Part shown: piece after piece, positions 46,264-56,400 of the stretch
Position numbering within the stretch: the stretch's first letter is position 1
Layout: each line of letters begins with the position of its first letter
Assembly: GCF_009674725.1 (NCBI RefSeq)
Contig: NZ_WKKH01000018.1
Coordinates: 1-64,000 of the forward strand
From: Pedobacter petrophilus
Lineage (GTDB): Bacteria > Bacteroidota > Bacteroidia > Sphingobacteriales > Sphingobacteriaceae
DNA: 64,000 nt
Direction of reading: 5' to 3'
Notes under the pieces: generated by a model
Told to the model about the DNA's origin: nothing
The model's database searches: none
What the model saw: only the letters and a program-made list of their open reading frames with translations
Program-made: the position numbers and the translations under genes

Positions 46264-46989
46264 TTAAATTAAACCTTGCAAAATATATTTCTCGGTATTT
46301 GCATATAATGAAGTATAAATGCTAAAATCGGTTCTATTGGTATCAATTCTTCTTTCCAGGCGTAATACAGGGCTACCGGCATCAATTTCTAGGTAATGGC
46401 TCACCAAATCATCTGCTAAAATTGCCCAAATTTTTTGCTCTCCACCTTTTATCTCAATTTTATAATGCGTTCGTAATAGCTCGTATAAAGATTTGTTTGC
46501 TAAGGATCTGGAAGCAAAGCGTGGCAAATTATGATTTGGGATATGGAGAAACTCATAAAAGACAACGGTATCCGCTACACTTCTCTGCCTTTCAATGTAG
46601 AAACAAGAGTCTTCCAATTCTTGCTGAGTTGGAGTAAAAGGCATAACATCTGGCCATGATGTAATTCTAGGGCCGTCGATAATTTTTGTCAATAAGTTTT
46701 CTACATTACTGTTTGAATTAGCTAAGCGGCCTTCTATGGATAGAATACCCAGCCCGGTTGGCAATTCTTGTACAATGCTTCCCTTGCCATGATGTTTTTT
46801 TATATAGCCATCATTAACCAATAAGGCCAAAGCCTGTCTAATAGTTGGTTGTGTTACCGAGTGAGCGATATTGAGTTCACTTTCTGACGGAAGCAAGTCG
46901 CCAGCTTTATAAACCCCATTACTGATTTGTTTACGCAGGGTTTCATAAAGCTGGCGATATTGTGGAATCCTAATATTTTTATCAGCCAT
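46264..46989 (-). CDS. GntR-family regulator, HutC subfamily (UTRA domain)
   Basis: A 241-residue repressor-type regulator. The winged HTH is at about residues 8-75 (YRQLYETLRKQISNGVYKAG, LPSESELNIAHSVTQPTIRQ), and the UTRA sugar/amine sensor domain at about 90-240. It starts 26 bp after the stop of the SUMF1-fused hydrolase gene and is the last gene of the operon running down from 53374. Two identical 14-bp palindromes in that operon's promoter (53383-53396 and 53431-53444) are good candidates for its binding site, which would make it autoregulatory. The ligand is probably a phosphorylated sugar or uronate product of the operon (inference). Confidence 0.88.
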   Translation of the reverse strand: MADKNIRIPQYRQLYETLRKQISNGVYKAGDLLPSESELNIAHSVTQPTIRQALALLVNDGYIKKHHGKGSIVQELPTGLGILSIEGRLANSNSNVENLLTKIIDGPRITSWPDVMPFTPTQQELEDSCFYIERQRSVADTVVFYEFLHIPNHNLPRFASRSLANKSLYELLRTHYKIEIKGGEQKIWAILADDLVSHYLEIDAGSPVLRLERRIDTNRTDFSIYTSLYANTEKYILQGLI

Positions 46990-47015
46990 TTACAATATTA
47001 ACAAAAATTAAAGAG

Positions 47016-49622
47016 CTATTGGTTAGCGTTCATCATACATCTAAAACCAAGTGTACCAGCTCGATCTAAACCTGGGTACATCAAAAAATATTTGCAATGA
47101 AAATCAATGGGCTGTTTACCCCCTGGAGCAGCTTTAAAATAACTTGTTCCACCGCCAAAGTACCACCTAGATGTGCTCAACTGCCAAGTTTCACAGCCGC
47201 CGCGGAGGGTTACAAAGCGATTATTACCGTCAAACCTTTCGCTCTCATTCCATTCCCATACTTTATTAAATACAAAGCTTGTCCCGTGGGTTTCAGCTGC
47301 AGCTTGCCATTCCCATTCTGTGGGTAAGCGCATACCAGCCCATGCGGCGTATGCCCTTGCATCTTCCAAAGAAACATACACAACGGGTTCGTTTTTAATG
47401 GCATCTGGGCATTTAGTGCCTTTCCAATGTTTCAAATAGTTATCAGTATTTGTTGGCGTATAGCCTGATTTGTTTATGAAATTTTCAAACTCTCCATTAG
47501 TAACCACCTTAGGCATGATTTGGTAATTGGGCAATACCTGATTTTGGTGATGAATAATAAAGCTGAAACCATTCTCTTTCACAAATTTATATTCGGTTTC
47601 ATTCACTGCGTCCTCATCTGGGTAACAATCACCTTCACGCTGTGCATGTTTAACGGTAAAGTGGTAATTAGCACCCTTAACCTTCAATAAATTGGCGATA
47701 TAATTTTTATTTGCAACTACAGCACTAGGCGTTTTTGCTTTCTTTAAGAACAAGACTTTAGCATAATTATCATTTACAGGAAGCGGTTTTGCATCTTCCG
47801 CCTTTTGCTTAGCTAGCAAAGCAAAAATTTCTTTAGAAGGCATTTTACCTTTAAGACCTAACACGCAACCTAATCGATTTATACTTACACTGATTTTACC
47901 ATTAACCAAGGCTAATTTTTTTCCTGTCCATAAATCATAATACTGCATGTGATGCTCATCTGCATCAAATTCTACCTTAACACCTTTTAATGGAGCATCG
48001 GCAACGACATTCCAAATTCGAGTTTCGCTGTTTTCCCAGGATGATATATTTACCGATTTATTGTTTGTAGGCAAATATGGTTTCCATGAATCAGAGGTGT
48101 ATAAAGGATAGTATTGTTGCCAAATGGCGTTCATTTTACGGATGGTCTGACGATCTGTGGCGTTCCATTTATTCATTATTCCAAATAGGTTTTCCCAAAC
48201 TATCGCCCCTTGGCCGTTTAACCATGTAAAAGCAAGGTCGTTCTGGCGGTCGGTTTTACCACGATTGATCCTTAACTGCAAATGATCTGGAATGATCCAT
48301 TTCAAGGCAAGCACCCCTTGATTATTGATTGGCTTTACGGTTTGTGCCCATGAAGAGGTAACGGCGTTAGGCCCTTGTGCGCATTGCAACAGCGGACTCA
48401 ATTCAGGGCCAACCGTAACACCTCTTTTATACTTATCCAGCTCTTGCTGAAACTCCATCCCATAGGTGCCAACATCCATAAACAACCCATCGGCATCGGT
48501 TTTACCAATTATTTCCGGAAAAATTTTGAAATCAGTTTTGTCAGCTTGCCTGGTATCTACGTCCCAAGGATTATAGATAAGAATTGCTTTTACTCCGTTA
48601 TCATGAAATTCCTTTACAATATTGGCTAAAGCAGGTATACCGCCGGGCATATTGTAAAAATAATCAAACTGGTTTTTTTCGTCGATACCGATATTAGGAT
48701 AGCTATGCCATATCATTACCGATTGGAAACCTCCAAATTCCTTTTTCATCTTATCGCAGTACTCTTTTACCTTATACTTGCCGGTTTCGTTATCATAAAA
48801 ATCCTTGTCCCACATAAATGCAAACCCCATAATAAAATTCTTTTTGAGCCATTGCATTTCAGGCCGGTCATACAATTGCCTGTCTAATGCAATTGATTTA
48901 GGATTAAACATTATAGCCAGTTCATTATATCTTTTTACACGGTCTGGATTAGATGGCAGCGACAAATTCAATGAACGTATATTTACCTTTGCAATCATAT
49001 CATCAAGCGCTTCTACACGTACAAAGGGCACTATAGAAAAACTATCAGTGTTAAATTTGGGCACTGAAAGTGTTTGGCTAAACCTTGCCATTTTCTTATC
49101 CGCCATAAAATATTCGGTCCCATGGAATACCCGCCTAACTGGATTTGAAATTTCTTCCCCTTTGTTCTTTAATGCGAAATCGATAAATATCTTGGCCTTA
49201 CCTGCCTTAGCATCTATCATTCCATCTATCACTATTTTTTCTGAAGGCACTAGCTTCATATCGAAAGCTACCTTATTAAAGTTTATGGTGGTCTGTCTGG
49301 TTTTATCAAGAATCAACTCGATAAAATAAGCCGTTGTATCATTGGTATGTGCCCTTACAAATGATTGATAATCTTTCATTTTTTTGTACCAATCGTTCCA
49401 ATTTTCGCCTGGTTTAGGAGGTAAGATAACAGATTCGCTATGTTCTAAGGTTTCTGAGTACTTCCAGTTAGCTGTACCATCCCACATATCGGCATTTATT
49501 ACATATTGAGAGAAAGGGAAACGGAGGTAATCTGATTGCTTATTTTGTGCATGGAGTTCAGTGGCTGCAATAAGCAAAATAAAGCATATAAGCAGTTTAA
49601 ATGTTAGATTTTTATGTTCCAT
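47016..49622 (-). CDS. Secreted TIM-barrel hydrolase-like protein fused to a SUMF1-like domain
   Basis: An 868-residue exported protein. The signal peptide ends near residue 25 (ATELHAQ). An N-terminal beta domain reaches about 250. A TIM-barrel region spans about 255-560: WLKKNFIMGFAFMWDKDFYD, FGGFQSVMIWHSYPNIG, DADGLFMDVGTYGMEF, GVTVGPELSPLLQCAQGP and IVWENLFGIMNKW. These look like a glycosidase barrel, with Asp and Glu candidates, but I cannot place the family. From about residue 700 to the end the chain has a formylglycine-generating-enzyme-like (SUMF1) fold (MRLPTEWEWQAAAETHG, VWEWNESERF, VTLRGGCETWQ, TLGFRCM). The cysteine pair of true FGEs is not at its expected place, so that half is probably a binding domain. 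It sits in an operon with a sugar transporter, kinase and GntR regulator. Confidence 0.75.
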   Translation of the reverse strand: MEHKNLTFKLLICFILLIAATELHAQNKQSDYLRFPFSQYVINADMWDGTANWKYSETLEHSESVILPPKPGENWNDWYKKMKDYQSFVRAHTNDTTAYFIELILDKTRQTTINFNKVAFDMKLVPSEKIVIDGMIDAKAGKAKIFIDFALKNKGEEISNPVRRVFHGTEYFMADKKMARFSQTLSVPKFNTDSFSIVPFVRVEALDDMIAKVNIRSLNLSLPSNPDRVKRYNELAIMFNPKSIALDRQLYDRPEMQWLKKNFIMGFAFMWDKDFYDNETGKYKVKEYCDKMKKEFGGFQSVMIWHSYPNIGIDEKNQFDYFYNMPGGIPALANIVKEFHDNGVKAILIYNPWDVDTRQADKTDFKIFPEIIGKTDADGLFMDVGTYGMEFQQELDKYKRGVTVGPELSPLLQCAQGPNAVTSSWAQTVKPINNQGVLALKWIIPDHLQLRINRGKTDRQNDLAFTWLNGQGAIVWENLFGIMNKWNATDRQTIRKMNAIWQQYYPLYTSDSWKPYLPTNNKSVNISSWENSETRIWNVVADAPLKGVKVEFDADEHHMQYYDLWTGKKLALVNGKISVSINRLGCVLGLKGKMPSKEIFALLAKQKAEDAKPLPVNDNYAKVLFLKKAKTPSAVVANKNYIANLLKVKGANYHFTVKHAQREGDCYPDEDAVNETEYKFVKENGFSFIIHHQNQVLPNYQIMPKVVTNGEFENFINKSGYTPTNTDNYLKHWKGTKCPDAIKNEPVVYVSLEDARAYAAWAGMRLPTEWEWQAAAETHGTSFVFNKVWEWNESERFDGNNRFVTLRGGCETWQLSTSRWYFGGGTSYFKAAPGGKQPIDFHCKYFLMYPGLDRAGTLGFRCMMNANQ

Positions 49623-49660
49623 CGTAAAGATTATTAAAAAGGGAATGAGATGATATATTA

Positions 49661-50662
49661 TTAGACTATTTTAGAAACGATTATAGCGATAAGTCCAAAC
49701 ACATAAAAAGCAATGGTAAGGCTTAATAAGGTTAAAGTTCCTTTCGGAGGATTTTTAAATTCTTTCCATACAAAAATACCCCATAAAATGGCGACCACTG
49801 TTGCACCCTGTCCCAAACCGTAAGAGATAGCGAAACCTGCCTTTCCTGCTGCTAAAATACTAGCAGACATGCCTATACACCATATCGAACCTCCAAGCAC
49901 ACCTATTAAATGAGTTTTTAAAGTGCCTTCAAAATATTGGCTATAACTTACAGGTTGGCCCACAAAGGGCTTTTTCATAATCACTGTGTTTAAAATAAAA
50001 TTACTGACGAAGATTCCTAGTGAAAAAAAGAATATAGCAGTATAAGGGCTAAGAAGTCCCGCTTCTGGAGTAATTAGATTTACTGCCATTGATTTGGCTA
50101 CAAACCGATAAAAAAAACTCATTAAAACACCACTAATTACCGCTAATACAATGCCTTTGGCAGAAGTTTGATGCGAGCCATTATTCATTTTACGGTAAGC
50201 GAAAGCGCTGGTTATAATAGCCAGTGCAACTAAAAATACGCCAACTGCGAGATAAACCGGATCGCCGACCGGGGATGCCATGTAATTGATAAACACACCT
50301 AATACTAAAGCGATACCCACGCAAATAGTTATAGCAATGGACATGCCTGCAATAGCAATAGCGGCCACTAATAAAATATTTGCAATATTAAAAATCAGTC
50401 CTCCCAACATGGCAGACCCAATACTGCCTGAGCCTGCCTGAGCGAAATCATCGGCGAAAGACCGCCCATGGCTGCCTGAACTACCCAGCGTTAGGGCCAA
50501 GACCAAGGAAAACAATAAAATACCGATGGTGTAATCCCAATAGAAAAGCTCAAAACGCCAAGTTTTTGAAGCGAGTTTTTGAGTGTTTGCCCAGGATCCC
50601 CAGGCAAACATGGCAACAAAACATAAAATAACAGAGATGGTATAACTTTCTGGAGTATACAT
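49661..50662 (-). CDS. DMT-superfamily sugar transporter (RhaT/GRP-like)
   Basis: A 333-residue inner-membrane permease with about 10 helices. The N-terminus (AMFAWGSWANTQKLA), the LGGLIFNIANILLVAAIAIA segment, and the internal duplicated helix-pair pattern match the RhaT/GRP type (drug/metabolite transporter superfamily) found in Bacteroidota sugar loci. Members import L-rhamnose or glucose with a proton or sodium. It lies 38 bp before the SUMF1-fused gene and after a PhyH gene, so the operon probably imports its own monosaccharide. The sugar is unknown. Its leader contains ACCAAA repeats like those before SusC. Confidence 0.78.
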   Translation of the reverse strand: MYTPESYTISVILCFVAMFAWGSWANTQKLASKTWRFELFYWDYTIGILLFSLVLALTLGSSGSHGRSFADDFAQAGSGSIGSAMLGGLIFNIANILLVAAIAIAGMSIAITICVGIALVLGVFINYMASPVGDPVYLAVGVFLVALAIITSAFAYRKMNNGSHQTSAKGIVLAVISGVLMSFFYRFVAKSMAVNLITPEAGLLSPYTAIFFFSLGIFVSNFILNTVIMKKPFVGQPVSYSQYFEGTLKTHLIGVLGGSIWCIGMSASILAAGKAGFAISYGLGQGATVVAILWGIFVWKEFKNPPKGTLTLLSLTIAFYVFGLIAIIVSKIV

Positions 50663-50694
50663 TTGGTTTAGGTTTAAATTTGGTTAATTATTGA

Positions 50695-50770
50695 GGTGAG
50701 CTTGATGTAAATTGCATCCTGTCTCAATACTCATATCTGCTTGGTTTAATTCTATAATGTAATTAGGCAT
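50695..50770. repeat. Dispersed intergenic repeat, copy 3 (short form)
   Basis: The 40-bp core at 50699-50738 matches 2296-2335 and 33067-33106, including GATGTAAATTGCATC (50704-50718). Here the CAATACTCATATCT unit is single, not doubled, and the 5' half of the repeat is missing. It lies in the 112-bp gap between the PhyH 2 stop and the transporter start. Confidence 0.65.
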
Positions 50771-50774
50771 TTGT

Positions 50775-51560
50775 TTAAAATTCCATAATCGCTTTGCGGG
50801 ATACCTTTAGCAAAGGTTCAAAATTCCCATAATCCCTCACTTTTTTATAGGGTTTGTTTGCAACTGTGTTGTATGAGGCGATAAGGCTCCATCGGTCATG
50901 ATCAGAATTATTACTATCGGAGCGATGAAGAATATTTCCGTCAAAAAACAAGGCATCGCCAGGTTCCATCTCCATATATTCCAATTCATATTTACTAATT
51001 GCTTCTTGTAATCTTTCTTCGTCTACCACAGTTTGTTCGTTGATGCGATCGTGATTTATACGGCCAATTTTTTGCGAACCTCTTAACACCTGAAGGCATC
51101 CATTCTCCCTAGTTGCTTTATCTACTGCAATGGTACAGCTTAACATATCTGGCAATAAGCAACCGTAGTTGTACCAATATCCATAATCCTGATGCCACTC
51201 CCAAGCCCCACCTTCTTTGGCATTTTTGAGTATCATTTTCGCACTATACACGTAAATTGATTCGCCAAGCAAAATTTCTGCGTTTTCAACAACCCTTTCG
51301 TTTCTTGAAAACATGCCGTAAATATCTTCTCCAGGCTTATCCCACATTTTAAGTTTGGTAAGGTTTCCGGTTTGGTCACCTTTAACCAGTACTTCTTCTG
51401 GATTAATATCTGCTTGCGCAATGGTTTTTAATTTAGCCACTTCTACTGCACTAAACAAAGATTTAACCAGTATAAATCCACTTTCTTTAAATATCTTTTT
51501 ATCGGCTGGACTGAATAATTTAAAATTAGGATCTGCGATTACTTCTGGTGATTGTAACAT
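50775..51560 (-). CDS. Phytanoyl-CoA dioxygenase (PhyH) family protein 2
   Basis: A 261-residue Fe(II)/2-oxoglutarate-type dioxygenase, cytoplasmic. The HxD pair is in GAWEWHQDYGYWYNYG and the distal His in DGNILHRSDSNN. The 2-oxoglutarate Arg is probably in DHDRWSLIASYN. It resembles PhyH protein 1 only in the core motifs, so the two are likely separate subfamilies. It starts 11 bp after the PfkB kinase stop codon, so they are co-transcribed. The substrate is unknown. Association with the sugar kinase and TIM isomerase suggests modification of the same small-molecule sugar. Confidence 0.82.
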   Translation of the reverse strand: MLQSPEVIADPNFKLFSPADKKIFKESGFILVKSLFSAVEVAKLKTIAQADINPEEVLVKGDQTGNLTKLKMWDKPGEDIYGMFSRNERVVENAEILLGESIYVYSAKMILKNAKEGGAWEWHQDYGYWYNYGCLLPDMLSCTIAVDKATRENGCLQVLRGSQKIGRINHDRINEQTVVDEERLQEAISKYELEYMEMEPGDALFFDGNILHRSDSNNSDHDRWSLIASYNTVANKPYKKVRDYGNFEPLLKVSRKAIMEF

Positions 51561-51571
51561 GATGATAAATT

Positions 51572-52483
51572 TTAGCTATTGAAATTGTTTACTTCGGTTA
51601 AAGTAGGTAGACCAGCTACCGTGCCTATTTTTGTTACAGCTAGCGCAGCCACTTTTGAAGCGAAATCAATCGCATCTTCAATAGGCTGATTAGTTGACAA
51701 TGCATAAACTAGTCCACCGTTAAAGGCATCGCCAGCACCCGTAGAATCGATTGATTTTACTTTTTTAGCTGGGAAATGTTGCTTTTTATCTTGCGAAAGC
51801 AGAATACTGCCACATTCCGCCAGTGTAATAATTACATTTTTAGACCCTTTACTGATTAGCGCATCTGCTGCGGCATAGGCCGATTCTAGATCGGTAACTG
51901 CTATTCCAGAAATGATACTAGCTTCGGTTTCGTTGGGCGTAATATAATCCACTAAAGCGAGTATTTCAGGCTTAATGGCCTGAGCTGGAGCTGGGTTAAA
52001 CACTACAGTTGTATTTGTTGAATGGCCAATCCTGATCGCTTCTTCCACAACGTCTAAATTGTTTTCCAACTGGATCAGTAAAAAATCAGCTTCTTCAAAC
52101 AGTTGTTTATTGGCGTGCAAATCTGCAATGGTTAAATGAGAATTTGCACCCGCAACCACACCTATGGCATTATGGCCTTTATTATCAATGAGTATAAGTC
52201 CTACACCAGTATGGCAATCGTCAATCACTTTTACAGCATCTGTCGCTAAGTTTTCTTTTTTAAACAGCGCTAAGGCGTCCTTGCCAAATGTATCGTCGCC
52301 AATACAACACATAAATTTTAAGTCGGCTCCAAGTCTGGCCAGCGCTAAAGCCTGGTTAGATCCCTTTCCACCTGGTCCCATATCAAACCTACTGCCCATA
52401 ATTGTTTCTCCAAGCGATGGAATTTTATCTCCGATTACGCTTAAACCCACGTTGTAACTACCTATCACTAATATTTTCTTCAT
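51572..52483 (-). CDS. PfkB-family sugar kinase (ribokinase-like)
   Basis: A 303-residue cytoplasmic kinase. The two PfkB signatures are visible: GPGGKGSNQALALARLGADL (about 36-55) and DSTGAGDAFNGGLVYAL near residue 250, the latter containing the catalytic Asp and anion hole. The phosphate donor region NVIITLAECGSILLS also fits. It looks most like ribokinases, but in a glycan locus it may phosphorylate another sugar, such as a released pentose or a ketose made by the neighbouring isomerase. It lies between the TIM isomerase (69 bp upstream) and PhyH 2 (11 bp downstream). Confidence 0.88.
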   Translation of the reverse strand: MKKILVIGSYNVGLSVIGDKIPSLGETIMGSRFDMGPGGKGSNQALALARLGADLKFMCCIGDDTFGKDALALFKKENLATDAVKVIDDCHTGVGLILIDNKGHNAIGVVAGANSHLTIADLHANKQLFEEADFLLIQLENNLDVVEEAIRIGHSTNTTVVFNPAPAQAIKPEILALVDYITPNETEASIISGIAVTDLESAYAAADALISKGSKNVIITLAECGSILLSQDKKQHFPAKKVKSIDSTGAGDAFNGGLVYALSTNQPIEDAIDFASKVAALAVTKIGTVAGLPTLTEVNNFNS

Positions 52484-52552
52484 TTAATTAATTAGATATA
52501 AGATTTGAGAAATGAGATATTAGATCTTGCTAAGATTTATACCTTTCTACCT

Positions 52553-53374
52553 TTAAAATATATTTGTTACTTTTTTAAATCGTTCTTTTTGCCTTTCGTT
52601 CATCCATTCGCAAATTTCCCATAAATTAGATACTGGAGTATTAGAAAAGGGCAATGTATGATGATAACCTGGAGGGCCGAATTCGGGAGCAATGGTACTT
52701 TGCCTCATCCCTTTAGCTAATTGTTTTTGCCAGATCATATCCCACCATTTTTCATGCGCTTCAACATGCTGCTGGTATTCTGGTGCTCGTGGATCGGGTA
52801 CTTGTGGCCCTTGTTCATATCCTACACGTGCATGGATGTGTATGCATCGCTCTGCACAAAGCTGTATAATTTCTATTTCTGATTCAATTAAACGCTCACA
52901 AACACAAACCCAATGACTAAAATCGCAGCAAATGTTTAGCTCAGCAAATGACAGCAATAGCTCTCTGGTATCCCATGGATTATAAGTTATCCTGCCCCTA
53001 TGCGTTTCATGTGCAACAGGTATTCCTATTTCTTTTTCGTATGCTAAAGCTTGTGCTAAAAACTCGTGTTTTTGGCTCATTGTCCAACTGTCTTTTCCAC
53101 TTTGGCTATTGATAAGAACAGGGTTTAAAGGTAATGACTGTTGTATCAATTCTTTAAAAGAGGCTACGTGCTCTGTTACGGTTTCGCCATACGTGTGAAT
53201 CTGGGCAATAAATTCAAAGTCATACTTGGAAAGTAGTTTTTTAAAGCCTACATGCTCCAATGCTCGAACGCTTTTAAACTCTACCCCGTTGTAGCCATTT
53301 TCTTTGATTTTCGAAAATGCCGATTCAAATGGTTCTGTAACTCCCCATAAATGGCGAAAGGTCTTTAACTGCAT
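52553..53374 (-). CDS. TIM-barrel sugar phosphate isomerase/epimerase family protein 3
   Basis: A 273-residue cytoplasmic TIM-barrel protein, paralogous to that at 22629-23447. Shared metal-site blocks are HETHRGR, CCDFSHWVCV, IHIHARVGYEQGPQVPDPRAP and APEFGPPGYHHTLPF. It is the first gene of an operon that ends with the HutC-type regulator. Its promoter region holds two identical palindromes (53383-53396, 53431-53444). The ATG at 53374 follows an AACCAA leader. It probably converts the sugar that the downstream kinase phosphorylates. The reaction is not identified. Confidence 0.8.
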   Translation of the reverse strand: MQLKTFRHLWGVTEPFESAFSKIKENGYNGVEFKSVRALEHVGFKKLLSKYDFEFIAQIHTYGETVTEHVASFKELIQQSLPLNPVLINSQSGKDSWTMSQKHEFLAQALAYEKEIGIPVAHETHRGRITYNPWDTRELLLSFAELNICCDFSHWVCVCERLIESEIEIIQLCAERCIHIHARVGYEQGPQVPDPRAPEYQQHVEAHEKWWDMIWQKQLAKGMRQSTIAPEFGPPGYHHTLPFSNTPVSNLWEICEWMNERQKERFKKVTNIF

Positions 53375-53382
53375 TTGGTTAG

Positions 53383-53444
53383 CTTATTATAATAAGTCAA
53401 AGCTATATATATTTAATGAAACATACAACACTTATTATAATAAG
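53383..53444. promoter_or_regulatory. Two identical 14-bp palindromes (operator pair)
   Basis: The perfect palindrome CTTATTATAATAAG occurs at 53383-53396 and again at 53431-53444, 48 bp apart, immediately before the isomerase start at 53374. I found no third exact copy in the window. The arrangement suggests a dimer-binding repressor with looping or double occupancy. The HutC-type regulator encoded at the end of this operon is the best candidate. Confidence 0.65.
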
Positions 53445-53485
53445 AATAATTAAATTATTGATTTACAAGATTATAAATAACAAAT

Positions 53486-56400
53486 TTAACCTTTTCCTTT
53501 CTTAATGCTATGGTCTATATCAAGCAAAAATTGACTAGGACTAACCCCATATTCCTTTTTAAAAACAGTAGAAAAATATGATTTCGATAAAATACCCACC
53601 CGATACATTACTTCTCCTACCGAAACTGCTTCACAGGTCATAATCTCAACTGCTTTTTTTAGGCGTACATTTTTTACAAACTCAATAATGGCAAGTCCTG
53701 TTATTTCTTTAATTTTTGTACCAAGTTTAGTTTTGCTCATTCCTATCTCCTTGCAAATCATATCCACACTCAAATCTGGGTTTTCCATGTGTAGTTCTAT
53801 AATAGCCAAAAGTTTGTCCATCAATTCCTTATCTTTAGCAGAGTGTACAAGTTCCCTTACCTCCACCTTATAGTCTTTCAAGTAACGCTGCTTTATTTTT
53901 TGTCGCTGATCAAAAAGATTTTTAATAGTGAGCGATAAAAGATCTATATCAATCGGCTTACTAAAATAATGGTCGGCGCCAAACCCTACACCGCTAATCT
54001 TTGTATCGGGAGTATCGTTGGCTGTTAATAAAATAATAGGGATATGACTCGTTTCCAAATCTTCTTTTAGCAAACGGCAAAGTTCAATCCCATCCATTTT
54101 GGGCATCATCACATCGCTAAGAATAAGATCCGGACTTTGCTCTTTTGCTTTAATAAGTCCTTCCAGACCATCAACAGCTTCATAAATATGATAATGCAAT
54201 GCTAAGCACTCCCTTAAAAAAGCCCTTATTTCATCATTATCTTCTACAATAAGTAAGGTTTTTGCTTCCCTTGGCAGCGCTAAATCTAGGTTTCCTTTTA
54301 TTAGGATATCTTTTTTAAAATACAATTCGTTTTTATACTCCAGGCTTTCTAGTTTAACGGTACTTTCTTCATTATTTTCGTCCCACAGTTCTGATAATTT
54401 ATACTCTTTTTTACCAATTGGGATTGCTATGCTAATTTCCGTACCCTTAAGCTTTTCACTGTATACATAAATTTCCCCTTTGTGCAAAAACGTAAGGGTT
54501 TTAACAAAAGCTAGGCCAAGGCCAGAGCCTAAGTGCGATTGAGTAATCCGGAAATATCGCTCAAACAAATGGTTCATAGATTGTTTGGAAATGCCTATCC
54601 CGTTATCGGCCACACGGATGTAAACATATTCGGCTGCTTTATAATTGCTTTTTAAAATCAGTTCATTTTCAAACGATGGCTTTAAGTCTGCAATAGCAAA
54701 AAAGATTTCAATTGTTACTGTTTCTCCAGCCGGAGTGTATTTAAAAGAATTATGCAACAGGTTGATGATGATTTTTTCTATGATCTGTTTATCAAACCAT
54801 AAATCTTCGTTTATTACAGGAATATTTACTTTAAAATTGATCCCTAACTCAATTGCTTTTTCAGAAAAGTCTGCAGCTAAATCATTAATCAATTGAGCTA
54901 AATTTCCCTTTGTAACCTTTAGGTTTAAAACACCTGTTTCTGCTTTACGGAAATCGATAATTTCGTTGATCAAACCCATCAGGCGCATGCCGTTTCTGTA
55001 CATAATTTGAGTTGAGTTCTTCAACGTTTCAGAACCTCCCTCTTTCATTATTCGTTGAAGTGGCCCTAGTATTAAGGTAAGCGGGGTGCGTAATTCGTGA
55101 GATATATTGGTAAAAAATTGAAGCTGAGATTGATGAATCTCTTCCTTTTTTACTTCATCTATTTTTTTAAGCTCTACTTTCCTTCTTTGTTGAAGCAAGA
55201 AAATCAGTGTTGCCATCAAAACCAATACTCCCGACAACTTAAACCACCAGGTCATCCAGAATGGTGGAACAATAATAACATTTATAGATGCCTCGTTTGT
55301 ACCCCAAACACCATCGGCATTTCTTGCTTTTACCTTGAAAACATATTTTCCTGGATCTAAATTCGTATACGTTGCTTTTCGCTGATTTCCCACAAAGTTC
55401 CATGCCCTGTCAAAGCCTTCAAGATAATAAGCATATTGCGTTTTTTCTGGGTCGATATAATTGAGAGATGCATAGTCGAAAGAAAATAATGATTGATCGT
55501 AGGCTAGTTTGACTTCCTTCGCTTCACTAATTGGACTTTTTAAAACCGAATTATCGCCAAATGCTATTACACTTTTGTTAAATATTTGGAAATCGGTAAA
55601 ATATACAGGTGCTACATTACTGCTGTTAGAAATACTATCGGGATGGAAAATATTAAAGCCCTGAGTTCCTCCGAAAAGCATTTTGCCATCTCGGGTTTTT
55701 AAGCTAGAATTTCTAGAAAACTCAAGACCTTGCAATCCATCTGCTTCAGAATATCGTTTAAAGAAAAGCTGATCAGGGTTGTATTTGATAAGGCCGTTAT
55801 TTGTACTGATCCAAAAATTTCCCTTCAAATCTTCCATAATTTCTAAAATTATGATTTTACCGAATTTAGCGCTTAATGCAGGTTGCTTAAATGTTCTGGT
55901 TTTAAAATCAAACAGCATTAAACTGTTTTGCCCTATCCATAATCGTCCTTTAGAATCGTTAAAAACCACATCAACAGGTTCATAGAACGAAATTTTGGTA
56001 TTAGAGTTCGGATTAAAATAACTAGTTAACGATTTATTTTTTTCAGAATAGCAATATAAACCTGCATCGTCTGTTCCTATCCATAAATCCCCATTTTTAT
56101 CTTCCTGTATCCGGCTGATACTTTTGCCTTCAAATTTTGTTTTTTGATTAATTGGCCCCTTAAAAAGCCTAAATATGCCTTTTTTTCTATCTAAAACCGA
56201 TAAGCCGCCGTACGCAGTACCCACCCATAATTGCCCCCTGCTATCTTCAAATAGCTGGCATACGTCATCAGAACCGATGGAGTTTGTATCTGCGGGCTGG
56301 TGAACAAAACGAGAAAAGTTGTTTGTTTTAGGGTTAAACCGATTAAGCCCCCCTCCCCATGTTGCAACCCAAATAGTTCCTTGTTTATCCTTATAGACAT

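Noticed and set aside
48805-49329. 174-codon frame antisense to the SUMF1-fused gene
   Set aside because: It lies wholly opposite a well-supported coding region, has no recognisable motif and mirrors its codons.
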